Shown one piece after another: positions 1 through 9,900 of a stretch of 64,000 nucleotides of DNA. A program made the translations under genes and the position numbers. Below the pieces are notes generated by a model, which ran no database searches, was not told the origin of the DNA, and worked only from the letters and a program-made list of their open reading frames with translations. This stretch comes from Hydractinia symbiolongicarpus (Eukaryota > Cnidaria > Hydrozoa > Anthoathecata > Hydractiniidae), in assembly GCF_029227915.1 (NCBI RefSeq), contig NC_079881.1:27939501-28003500 (forward strand). The letters are read 5' to 3'. Within the stretch, counting starts at the first letter, position 1. Each line of letters starts with the position of its first letter.

Positions 1-609
1 GGCGATTAAACTTCTTTTATTCAGCGTCTCATCAAAAATGAAAACATTTTTGAAAACTACAAGTCTCATGCGTTTTGGTGGTGAAAAAATAATTTAAAAA
101 ATCGTTCGGGAAATGAGTTTACTCCCTGGGTACTTTCTTTGTATACTTTTGACTATACGGGCCAAGCCCGGGATTTACGGGAAATCGCGGGTTTTCGTTT
201 GCCGGCGATTAAACTTCTTTTATTCAGCGTCTCATCAAAAATGAAAACATTTTTGAAAACTACAAGTCTCATGCGTTTTGGTGGTGAAAAAATAATTTAA
301 AAAATCGTTCGGGAAATGAGTTTACTCCCTGGGTACTTTCTTTGTATACTTTTGACTATACGGGCCAAGCCCGGGATTTACGGGAAATCGCGGGTTTTCG
401 TTTGCCGGCGATTAAACTTCTTTTATTCAGCGTCTCATCAAAAATGAAAACATTTTTGAAAACTACAAGTCTCATGCGTTTTGGTGGTGAAAAAATAATT
501 TAAAAAATCGTTCGGGAAATGAGTTTACTCCCTGGGTACTTTCTTTGTATACTTTTGACTATACGGGCCAAGCCCGGGATTTACGGGAAATCGCGGGTTT
601 TCGTTTGCC
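1..609 (+). repeat. Three identical consecutive satellite monomers
   Basis: The three units 1-203, 204-406 and 407-609 read as identical base for base, including the GTTTTGGTGG variant (G where most other units have A). A fourth unit matches until about 770, where CCAAGCCC becomes CCGAGTCC. Perfect identity of neighbours, against visibly different units a few hundred bases away, indicates very recent local amplification or gene conversion. Confidence 0.9.
32..53. other. Conserved perfect hairpin in the satellite monomer (reference copy)
   Basis: The arms TCAAAAATG and CATTTTTGA are perfect reverse complements separated by a loop of AAAA. This dyad recurs in most monomers of both array orientations. 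In units with TTTTTAAAAAC instead of TTTTTGAAAAC the outer pairs are lost, but a 7-bp core stem stays. Small dyads are common in centromeric satellites of several lineages. Whether this one has a role here is unknown. Confidence 0.85.
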
Positions 610-1531
610 GGCGATTAAACTTCTTTTATTCAGCGTCTCATCAAAAATGAAAACATTTTTGAAAACTACAAGTCTCATGCGTTTTGGTGGTGAAAAAATA
701 ATTTAAAAAATCGTTCGGGAAATGAGTTTACTCCCTGGGTACTTTCTTTGTATACTTTTGACTATACGGGCCGAGTCCGGGATTTAGGGAAATCGCAGGT
801 TTTCGTTTGCCGGCGATTAAACTTCTTTTATTCAGCGTCTCATCAAAAATGAAAACATTTTTAAAAACTACAAGTCTTATGCGTTTTAGTGGTGAAAAAA
901 TAATTTAAAAAATCGTTCTGGAAATGAGTTTACTCCCTGGGTACTTTCTTTGTATACTTTTGACTATACGGGCCGAGTCCGGGATTTAGGGAAATCGCAG
1001 GTTTTCGTTTGCCGGCGATTAAAATTCTTTTATTCAGCATCCCATCAAATATGAAAATATTTTTGAAAACTACAAGTCTCATGCGTTTAGTGGTAAAAAA
1101 ATAATATAAAAAATCGTTCGGGAAATGAGTTTACTCCCTGGGTACTTTCTTTGTATACTTTTGACTATACGGGCCAAGCCCGGGATTTACGGGAAATCGC
1201 GGGTTTTCGTTTGCCGGCGATTAAACTTCTTTTATTCAGCGTCTCATCAAAAATGAAAACATTTTTGAAAACTACAAGTCTCATGCGTTTTGGTGGTGAA
1301 AAAATAATTTAAAAAATCGTTCGGGAAATGAGTTTACTCCCTGGGTACTTTCTTTGTATACTTTTGACTATACGGGCCGAGTCCGGGATTTACGGGAAAT
1401 AGCGGACTTTCGTTTGCCGGCGATTAAACTTCTTTTATTCAGCGTCCCATCAAATATGAAAATATTTTTGAAAACTACAAGTCTCATGCGTTTAGTGGTA
1501 AAAAAATAATACTAGAAATTAAAAAAAAAGG

Positions 1532-1541
1532 TTGCGAAGCA
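1532..1541 (+). repeat. Left arm of a terminal-inverted-repeat-like pair
   Basis: TTGCGAAGCA is the exact reverse complement of 4549-4558. It lies 20 bases inside the satellite/insert border, after CTAG and a run of 9 A. The second insert copy has the same arm at 7004-7013. Ten bases is short, so this is suggestive only. Confidence 0.4.
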
Positions 1542-1892
1542 TTTCGCAAGTTGCAAGCAAAATTAAACTATCCAATACTTTGTCCCTAGCGCTTCTTGTT
1601 TAATTGGCGCTAACATCTTCCGAAATACATCAAAATTGAATATCATATAGAAGAACCCTGGGGACGAGGTAGGAAAATGAACGCTCTGCGGAACAATTCG
1701 TTGCTCAAAAACAGTTTTTTTGCGAATAGACTGCGCGAGTATTTGATGTGCGTGGGATATTCTTTTCAAAATGTGCGAGAAAATTAGATTACGCGAAACT
1801 AACAAAAACGAATAACGCGTGTTAAAATTTTGTACCGCCTTTTCCCACAGAATGGTAAAAGTAAAGAGCGCAATACAAAATTACACTTTTAG

Positions 1893-2326
1893 CAGTATTC
1901 CGAAAGATATGTGATACATCGAGTTGTACTACCCGCAGAAGTTGGTCCTATTGTTAACGATTTCGTAAATGACCTCACAACAAAACAGTATTTTTTTCAC
2001 GTAAAAATACCGGCAGTAGAAGCCACAGAATCTGCTGGAACGAATTTCGAAAACTCATGGGAAACAATTAAAACAAAAACAAACAAATCAAAACAGTTTT
2101 TTAACTTTATCAAGATTTATTAAATAGCTTCAAATTTGGGCAGAAAAACAATAACGGATTCGCCTTCTTTTCACCACACGCATTAGAAGATTACATCACT
2201 CACTCCCATTGTACACAATCTAAAAAAAAAAGAAAACATTTTCATATAGTGAAGCTTCCAGTGCCTTTAAGGGATGGCCAAGTCAATGGAATTGAAAGCA
2301 CTGTTTTTCATCTTATAAATAATTAA
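1893..2326 (+). other. Coding-like remnant in the insert, no recognised family
   Basis: Two overlapping plus-strand open stretches run from just after a TAG at 1890-1892. The first ends at the TAA at 2121-2123. The second is open from 2105, without a Met, to the TAA at 2324-2326. Conceptual translations contain the similar short motifs YFFHVKIPAV (first frame) and HFHIVKLPVP (second frame), which may hint at a once-continuous protein with an internal repeat or a frameshift. I recognise no domain. The same region in copy 2 (7365-7798) has only one base change, a silent one at 7424. Chance open reading cannot be excluded. Confidence 0.2.
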
Positions 2327-4264
2327 GGCTAATTCGGAAAAGTATAAAAGAAAAAAACTAAACAATTTGGCAACTTTACTAATTTTATACGCAAAGTTCC
2401 AACCATACCAACAGTTTCCAAATCTGACAAAATAATTTTAGAAGTGTTTATTTTTTTCAGAATTTGATTGATGCAAGGCCAAGGGAAATTAAATAAGTTT
2501 ATTGTCCTAGACCCATTTAAAAACATATGCTTCTCATCATTCGGTTTTTTTCAACCAACATTAATGTAATCATCCAGAGGAAATTATAATGTCTCTTGTG
2601 TGTGTTTTAGAAGCTGAGTACACAAATACACAAATATTACAAGTGCTGAACTTTGGCAATCATATTTTGCAATCAGACCCTTTTAAAAACTATGCTGAAC
2701 CATGTTAATTATTAAATTCAGCACTAATAGAAAAGCACCTTGGATAGGATTCTTTGTTGGGCGAATAAAATGACTGACAAATGGTTTATCGTGAATGAAA
2801 TAGTAATTTTTACACAAATAATTTAAAAAATAATGAAGTTTGTTATGTGGGTTGTTCTCAAACACACGTGGGCGGTGGACAAAAAACTGTGATGTAATTT
2901 CTCTTGGTCTATTATTCCTGAGAATATTCTTAAATAAGAGGGTGTCAATAAGCTGCAAACAGCCACATATATAAGGGCGAGTTCGGGCAACTTTTCCAAT
3001 TAAATTAGTGATTGTCTTCCAAAACCGCCCGCACTTTCCCGAACTTGCCTGGAGCATTTTCAAAATTCAATTCCTTGTAACATACCTTGTGGACGATAGT
3101 TGGAAAAAGATGCTTTAAGAGAAAGAAGTTAATAAAAATTAAAAGTTATTTATCAAGTAAATTTTATCAAAAACCATCAAAAACAGTTCTTTTAAGAACT
3201 TTACTACCACATAGTTTACTTTATGGTCTATGCAGGTTTTTTCGGGTGAATACTTCAATTTTTTTGCAAAACGCTAAACTTGCCCAAAAACGCCTGCACG
3301 TTATACGGCGTATGCAGCTTATCAGCACCCTTGTTCTAAAATTAAAAGCAGTTTTGAAGATGCCCACGCCGTTTAGAGGACGTGGTGCGGCTTGGGCATC
3401 CTTGAAGTTCTGTTTAATGACAGTTTTAATGTTTTAATGTCGTTTTAAACCTTGTTCTCAGGGAGGGTGTACGGAAAACTAATTCCTATTGACAATTACA
3501 TTGCTGTTGGTTTGATAGCAAAAGTGGATATTTTTTTAATTACTGAAACAGGTTACTTATATAATAAATAAAAAATGATAAAAAACGGTTGGTCAGCTCA
3601 CTCTAGCGCCCAGAGCTATTTGTTTTGTCTGCGCCCTAGCTACAGGTTTTCCTATATCTGGCTATCAGTTAGGTAGTAATACAGCTTCTCCATATGTATT
3701 CTACAAATTACTTTCAATTCTTCTATACAAAACTGAGCTCTAGCTAGCTACCTTTCGTGTGATTAAGCCTTACCTTGATTTGGATAAAACCAATTAAAAT
3801 TGATAATATTGTATTCTTACATCCTCTTAGAAACAATAAAATAAAACACAGCTCGGCGCGTTTTAATTGTACAAATTACTTCAATTTTTCTTTAGGAATG
3901 GGTACCTTACACAGGAGCTTTCCAATCCAACTAAAATCTCCAGAAAAAGCACAGCAACAAAAAAGCTTAAAATACACAAGTAAAGTCGATTAAAAACAGG
4001 ACTAGCAATAAATTTTTTCGAAAAAAGAAAACCGTTTTAATACTATTATGTTTCATTAAAATACAACTATAATAGTATAAGAAGCAAAATTGCAAAGTAA
4101 TTAATTAATTATTTATACAATAATTAGCTATAATACAAAGAAATAAGGCATATTGTGGGTCTGTAAAATATACGTGTCTAAAATGCCGACTACCGTTTCT
4201 TGTTCACGGCATATTTCTCTTTGTGTGTTCAAGTTCGGCGGACGTATAATCCGGACCAAAAGAC

Positions 4265-4296
4265 GGGGGGGGGGTCAAAATCCGGGGGTGGGGGGG
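4265..4296 (+). other. G-run cluster (possible G-quadruplex), insert copy 1
   Basis: Runs of 10, 5 and 7 G (4265-4274, 4284-4288, 4290-4296) occur within 32 bases of otherwise AT-rich DNA. The long first run could supply two of the four tracts of an intramolecular G-quadruplex on the plus strand. The second insert copy has 9 G in the first run, the kind of length change expected of a homopolymer. Confidence 0.6.
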
Positions 4297-4519
4297 TACG
4301 AGCCGTACTTATTGCATTTTTTACTAAACTTATACTTTAACCCCTCGGTCCAAACTTATTTGTTTTATTAGAAAAAAAAATACCCTAGCTTTATGTGCAA
4401 AAATATCAGTCCTATTTCTTTACGCTGATTTTATATGATTTTTTTTCTATCGAAATTTTGAGAATCTCAATAATTCTCTTGGTATACCTCGCGTGTAGCA
4501 AACGTGCTCCACAATTTCG

Positions 4520-4537
4520 CTTCGCTCGCTTCGCTCG
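4520..4537 (+). repeat. Two tandem copies of a 9-bp motif near the insert right end
   Basis: CTTCGCTCG occurs at 4520-4528 and again at 4529-4537, just inside the right TIR-like arm. It makes a local CpG-rich patch in an AT-rich insert, and copy 2 has the same patch. Subterminal short repeats are frequent in non-autonomous DNA transposons, but this alone proves nothing. Confidence 0.5.
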
Positions 4538-4548
4538 CAAAGCTCAAT

Positions 4549-4558
4549 TGCTTCGCAA
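4549..4558 (-). repeat. Right arm of a terminal-inverted-repeat-like pair
   Basis: TGCTTCGCAA is the exact reverse complement of 1532-1541 and sits flush against the resumed satellite at 4559. The second insert copy has it at 10020-10029. Confidence 0.4.
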
Positions 4559-6984
4559 TAAAAAATCGTTTGGGAAATGAGTTTACTCCCTGGGTACTTT
4601 CTTTGTATACTTTAGACTATACGGGCCAAGCCCGGGATTTACGGGAAATCGCGGGTTTTCGTTTGTCGGCGATTAAACTTCTTTTATTCATCGTCTCATC
4701 AAAAATGAAAACATTTTTAAAAACTACAAGTCTTATGCGTTTTAGTGGTGAAAAAATAATTTAAAAAATCGTTCTGGAAATGAGTTTACTCCCTGGGTAC
4801 TTTCTTTGTATACTTTTGACTATACGGGCCGAGTCCGGGATTTAGGGAAATCGCAGGTTTTCGTTTGCCGGCGATTAAACTGCTTTTATTCAGCGTCTCA
4901 TCAAAAATGAAAACATTTTTGAAAACTACAAGTCTCATGCGTTTTAGTGGTGCAAAAATAATTTAAAAAATCGTTCGGGAAATGAGTTTACTCCCTGGGT
5001 ACTTTCTTTGTATACTTTTGACTATACGTGCCAAGCCGGGATTTACGGGAAATCGCGGGTTTTCGTTTGCCGGCGATTAAACTTCTTTTATTCAGCGTCT
5101 CATCAAAAATGAAAACATTTTTAAAAACTACAAGTCTCATGCGTTTTAGTGGTGAAAAAATAAATTAAAAAATCGTTCGGGAAATGAGTTTACTCCCTGG
5201 GTACTTTCTTTGTATACTTTTGACTATACGGGCCAAGCCGGGATTTACGGGAAATCGCGGGTTTTCGTTTGCCGGCGATTAAACTTCTTTTATTCAGCGT
5301 CTCATCAAAAATGAAAACATTTTTAAAAACTACAAGTCTTATGCGTTTTAGTGGTGAAAAAATAATTTAAAAAATCGTTCTGGAAATGAGTTTACTCCCT
5401 GGGTACTTTCTTTGTATACTTTTGACTATACGGGCCGAGTCCGGGATTTAGGGAAATCGCAGGTTTTCGTTTGCCGGCGATTAAACTGCTTTTATTCAGC
5501 GTCTCATCAAAAATGAAAACATTTTTGAAAACTACAAGTCTCATGCGTTTTAGTGGTGAAAAAATAATTTAAAAAATCGTTCGGGAAATGAGTTTACTCC
5601 CTGGGTACTTTCTTTGTATACTTTTGACTATACGTGCCAAGCCGGGATTTACGGGAAATCGCGGGTTTTCGTTTGCCGGCGATTAAACTTCTTTTATTCA
5701 GCGTCTCATCAAAAATGAAAACATTTTTAAAAACTACAAGTCTCATGCGTTTTAGTGGTGAAAAAATAATTTAAAAAATCGTTCGGGAAATGAGTTTACT
5801 CCCTGGGTACTTTCTTTGTATACTTTTGACTATACGGGCCAAGCCGGGATTTACGGGAAATCGCGGGTTTTCGTTTGCCGGCGATTAAACTTCTTTTATT
5901 CAGCGTCAATTCAAAAATGAAAACATTTTTAAAACTTACAAGTCTTATGCGTTTTAGTGGTGAAAAAATAATTTAAAAAATCGTTCTGGAAATGAGTTTA
6001 CTCACAGGGTACTTTCTTTGTATACATTCGACTATACGGGCCAAGCCCGGGATTTACGGGAAATCGCGGGTTTTCGTTTTCCGGCGATTAAACCTCTTTC
6101 ATTAAGCGTCTCATCAAAAATGAAAACATTTTTGAAAACTACAAGTCTCATGCGTTTTAGTGGTGAAAAAATAATTTAAAAAATCGTTCGGGAAATGAGT
6201 TTACTCCCTGGGTACTTTCTTTGTATACTTTTGACTATACGGGCCGAGTCCGGGATTTAGGGAAATCGCAGGTTTTCGTTTGCCGGCGATTAAACTTCTT
6301 TTATTCAGCGTCTCATCAAAAATGAAAACATTTTTAAAAACTACAAGTCTTATGCGTTTTAGTGGTGAAAAAATAATTTAAAAAATCGTTCTGGAAATGA
6401 GTTTACTCCCTGGGTACTTTCTTTGTATACTTTTGACTATACGGGCCGAGTCCGGGATTTAGGGAAATCGCAGGTTTTCGTTTGCCGGCGATTAAAATTC
6501 TTTTATTCAGCATCCCATCAAATATGAAAATATTTTTGAAAACTACAAGTCTCATGCGTTTAGTGGTAAAAAAATAATATAAAAAATCGTTCGGGAAATG
6601 AGTTTACTCCCTGGGTACTTTCTTTGTATACTTTTGACTATACGGGCCAAGCCCGGGATTTACGGGAAATCGCGGGTTTTCGTTTGCCGGCGATTAAACT
6701 TCTTTTATTCAGCGTCTCATCAAAAATGAAAACATTTTTGAAAACTACAAGTCTCATGCGTTTTGGTGGTGAAAAAATAATTTAAAAAATCGTTCGGGAA
6801 ATGAGTTTACTCCCTGGGTACTTTCTTTGTATACTTTTGACTATACGGGCCGAGTCCGGGATTTACGGGAAATAGCGGACTTTCGTTTGCCGGCGATTAA
6901 ACTTCTTTTATTCAGCGTCCCATCAAATATGAAAATATTTTTGAAAACTACAAGTCTCATGCGTTTAGTGGTAAAAAAATAATA
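4559..6984 (+). repeat. Satellite array, block 2 (plus orientation)
   Basis: Twelve monomers of about 202 bp lie between the two insert copies. The first resumes at TAAAAAATCG with private changes (TTTAGAC, TTTGTCGG, TTCATCG) that recur after the second insert. Mixed variant classes are present: CCGAGTCC/TTTAGGG, GTGCCAAGCCGGG, AGCGTCAATTC, CTCACAGGG with TTTCCGGCG, and CCCATCAAATATG. The border between the two 5.47-kb duplication copies falls inside this block, near 6160. No gene is seen. Confidence 0.96.
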
Positions 6985-9900
6985 CTAGAAATTAAAAAAA
7001 AGGTTGCGAAGCATTTCGCAAGTTGCAAGCAAAATTAAACTATCCAATACTTTGTCCCTAGCGCTTCTTGTTTAATTGGCGCTAACATCTTCCGAAATAC
7101 ATCAAAATTGAATATCATATAGAAGAACCCTGGGGACGAGGTAGGAAAATGAACGCTCTGCGGAACAATTCGTTGCTCAAAAACAGTTTTTTTGCGAATA
7201 GACTGCGCGAGTATTTGATGTGCGTGGGATATTCTTTTCAAAATGTGCGAGAAAATTAGATTACGCGAAACTAACAAAAACGAATAACGCGTGTTAAAAT
7301 TTTGTACCGCCTTTTCCCACAGAATGGTAAAAGTAAAGAGCGCAATACAAAATTACACTTTTAGCAGTATTCCGAAAGATATGTGATACATCGAGTTGTA
7401 CTACCCGCAGAAGTTGGTCCTATCGTTAACGATTTCGTAAATGACCTCACAACAAAACAGTATTTTTTTCACGTAAAAATACCGGCAGTAGAAGCCACAG
7501 AATCTGCTGGAACGAATTTCGAAAACTCATGGGAAACAATTAAAACAAAAACAAACAAATCAAAACAGTTTTTTAACTTTATCAAGATTTATTAAATAGC
7601 TTCAAATTTGGGCAGAAAAACAATAACGGATTCGCCTTCTTTTCACCACACGCATTAGAAGATTACATCACTCACTCCCATTGTACACAATCTAAAAAAA
7701 AAAGAAAACATTTTCATATAGTGAAGCTTCCAGTGCCTTTAAGGGATGGCCAAGTCAATGGAATTGAAAGCACTGTTTTTCATCTTATAAATAATTAAGG
7801 CTAATTCGGAAAAGTATAAAAGAAAAAAACTAAACAATTTGGCAACTTTACTAATTTTATACGCAAAGTTCCAACCATACCAACAGTTTCCAAATCTGAC
7901 AAAATAATTTTAGAAGTGTTTATTTTTTTCAGAATTTGATTGATGCAAGGCCAAGGGAAATTAAATAAGTTTATTGTCCTAGACCCATTTAAAAACATAT
8001 GCTTCTCATCATTCGGTTTTTTTCAACCAACATTAATGTAATCATCCAGAGGAAATTATAATGTCTCTTGTGTGTGTTTTAGAAGCTGAGTACACAAATA
8101 CACAAATATTACAAGTGCTGAACTTTGGCAATCATATTTTGCAATCAGACCCTTTTAAAAACTATGCTGAACCATGTTAATTATTAAATTCAGCACTAAT
8201 AGAAAAGCACCTTGGATAGGATTCTTTGTTGGGCGAATAAAATGACTGACAAATGGTTTATCGTGAATGAAATAGTAATTTTTACACAAATAATTTAAAA
8301 AATAATGAAGTTTGTTATGTGGGTTGTTCTCAAACACACGTGGGCGGTGGACAAAAAACTGTGATGTAATTTCTCTTGGTCTATTATTCCTGAGAATATT
8401 CTAAAATAAGAGGGTGTCAATAAGCTGCAAACAGCCACATATATAAGGGCGAGTTCGGGCAACTTTTCCAATTAAATTAGTGATTGTCTTCCAAAACCGC
8501 CCGCACTTTCCCGAACTTGCCTGGAGCATTTTCAAAATTCAATTCCTTGTAACATACCTTGTGGACGATAGTTGGAAAAAGATGCTTTAAGAGAAAGAAG
8601 TTAATAAAAATTAAAAGTTATTTATCAAGTAAATTTTATCAAAAACCATCAAAAACAGTTCTTTTAAGAACTTTACTACCACATAGTTTACTTTATGGTC
8701 TATGCAGGTTTTTTCGGGTGAATACTTCAATTTTTTTGCAAAACGCTAAACTTGCCCAAAAACGCCTGCACGTTATACGGCGTATGCAGCTTATCAGCAC
8801 CCTTGTTCTAAAATTAAAAGCAGTTTTGAAGATGCCCACGCCGTTTAGAGGACGTGGTGCGGCTTGGGCATCCTTGAAGTTCTGTTTAATGACAGTTTTA
8901 ATGTTTTAATGTCGTTTTAAACCTTGTTCTCAGGGAGGGTGTACGGAAAACTAATTCCTATTGACAATTACATTGCTGTTGGTTTGATAGCAAAAGTGGA
9001 TATTTTTTTAATTACTGAAACAGGTTACTTATATAATAAATAAAAAATGATAAAAAACGGTTGGTCAGCTCACTCTAGCGCCCAGAGCTATTTGTTTTGT
9101 CTGCGCCCTAGCTACAGGTTTTCCTATATCTGGCTATCAGTTAGGTAGTAATACAGCTTCTCCATATGTATTCTACAAATTACTTTCAATTCTTTTATAC
9201 AAAACTGAGCTCTAGCTAGCTACCTTTCGTGTGATTAAGCCTTACCTTGATTTGGATAAAACCAATTAAAATTGATAATATTGTATTCTTACATCCTCTT
9301 AGAAACAATAAAATAAAACACAGCTCGGCGCGTTTTAATTGTACAAATTACTTCAATTTTTCTTTAGGAATGGGTACCTTACACAGGAGCTTTCCAATCC
9401 AACTAAAATCTCCAGAAAAAGCACAGCAACAAAAAAGCTTAAAATACACAAGTAAAGTCGATTAAAAACAGGACTAGCAATAAATTTTTTCGAAAAAAGA
9501 AAACCGTTTTAATACTATTATGTTTCATTAAAATACAACTATAATAGTATAAGAAGCAAAATTGCAAAGTAATTAATTAATTATTTATACAATAATTAGC
9601 TATAATACAAAGAAATAAGGCATATTTTGGGTCTGTAAAATATACGTGTCTAAAATGCCGACTACCGTTTCTTGTTCACGGCATATTTCTCTTTGTGTGT
9701 TCAAGTTCGGCGGACGTATAATCCGGACCAAAAGACGGGGGGGGGTCAAAATCCGGGGGTGGGGGGGTACGAGCCGTACTTATTGCATTTTTTACTAAAC
9801 TTATACTTTAACCCCTCGGTCCAAACTTATTTGTTTTATTAGAAAAAAAAATACCCTAGCTTTATGTGCAAAAATATCAGTCCTATTTCTTTACGCTGAT

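Larger units (their letters stand above)
1..1511 (+). repeat. 202-203 bp satellite array, block 1 (plus orientation)
   Basis: About 7.5 head-to-tail monomers. The start motif GGCGATTAAAC recurs at 1, 204, 407 and 610, giving a 203-bp period. Units carrying the CCGAGTCCGGGATTTAGGG variant are one base shorter. The reference monomer (1-203) is about 38% G+C. It has a poly-pyrimidine start, a 9-bp perfect hairpin (32-53), an A-rich tract near 81-103, a GTATAC palindrome at 141-146, a second small hairpin CGGGC/GCCCG around CAA at 158-170, and a GCCGGC palindrome across the unit boundary (201-206). Units near 1020-1110 and 1430-1511 belong to a variant class with CCCATCAAATATG and GTGGTAAAAAAATAATA. 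The block ends inside such a unit, where the 3.05-kb insert interrupts it. No gene is seen. Confidence 0.97.
1512..4558. other. 3.05-kb non-satellite insert, copy 1 (unclassified, possibly a non-autonomous DNA element)
   Basis: AT-rich sequence unrelated to the satellite interrupts a monomer after ...AATAATA (1511). The satellite resumes in register with TAAAAAATCG at 4559, so nothing obvious was lost from the unit. No recognisable domain was found. Open frames are short (up to 126 codons), on both strands, and one is broken in copy 2, so none is called as a gene. Near the ends lies a 10-bp inverted pair, TTGCGAAGCA (1532-1541) and TGCTTCGCAA (4549-4558), which would fit a DNA transposon, although the left arm sits 20 bases inside the edge. 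Other landmarks are a G-run cluster (4265-4296), a 10-bp dyad at 4040-4049/4069-4078 and a 9-bp direct repeat (4520-4537). It could instead be captured host DNA. Confidence 0.75.
690..6160 (+). repeat. 5.47-kb tandem duplication, copy 1
   Basis: Sequence from about 690 to 6160 is repeated directly downstream from about 6161 to 11440. The offset is 5473, falling to 5472 and 5471 after two homopolymer differences. The block holds about 4 satellite units, the whole 3.05-kb insert and about 8 further units. The match starts after the GTTTTGGTGG unit at 681-690, which has no counterpart in copy 2. One satellite unit of copy 1 (about 4863-5064) is missing from copy 2, so beyond it the offset drops to about 5269. 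Confidence 0.9.

Noticed and set aside
1-1511. CRISPR array
   Set aside because: The repeat is 202-203 bp head to tail with no short repeat/spacer alternation, and the surroundings are eukaryotic.
1563-1805. 80-codon minus-strand frame near the left end of the insert (also 7035-7277)
   Set aside because: No recognised family. It could be a transposase remnant, but nothing in the sequence shows it.
2960-2980. TATA-like ATATATAAGGG in the insert as a promoter
   Set aside because: AT-rich DNA gives such matches often, and no credible transcript or gene follows it.
2683-3063. 126-codon minus-strand frame in insert copy 1
   Set aside because: One of only four substitutions between the insert copies (2931/8403) puts a stop in it, and it has no recognisable domain.
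3087-3437. 116-codon plus-strand frame in the insert (also 8559-8909)
   Set aside because: Intact in both copies, but the copies are nearly identical anyway, so this is no evidence of selection. Basic composition, no domain, begins with GTG.
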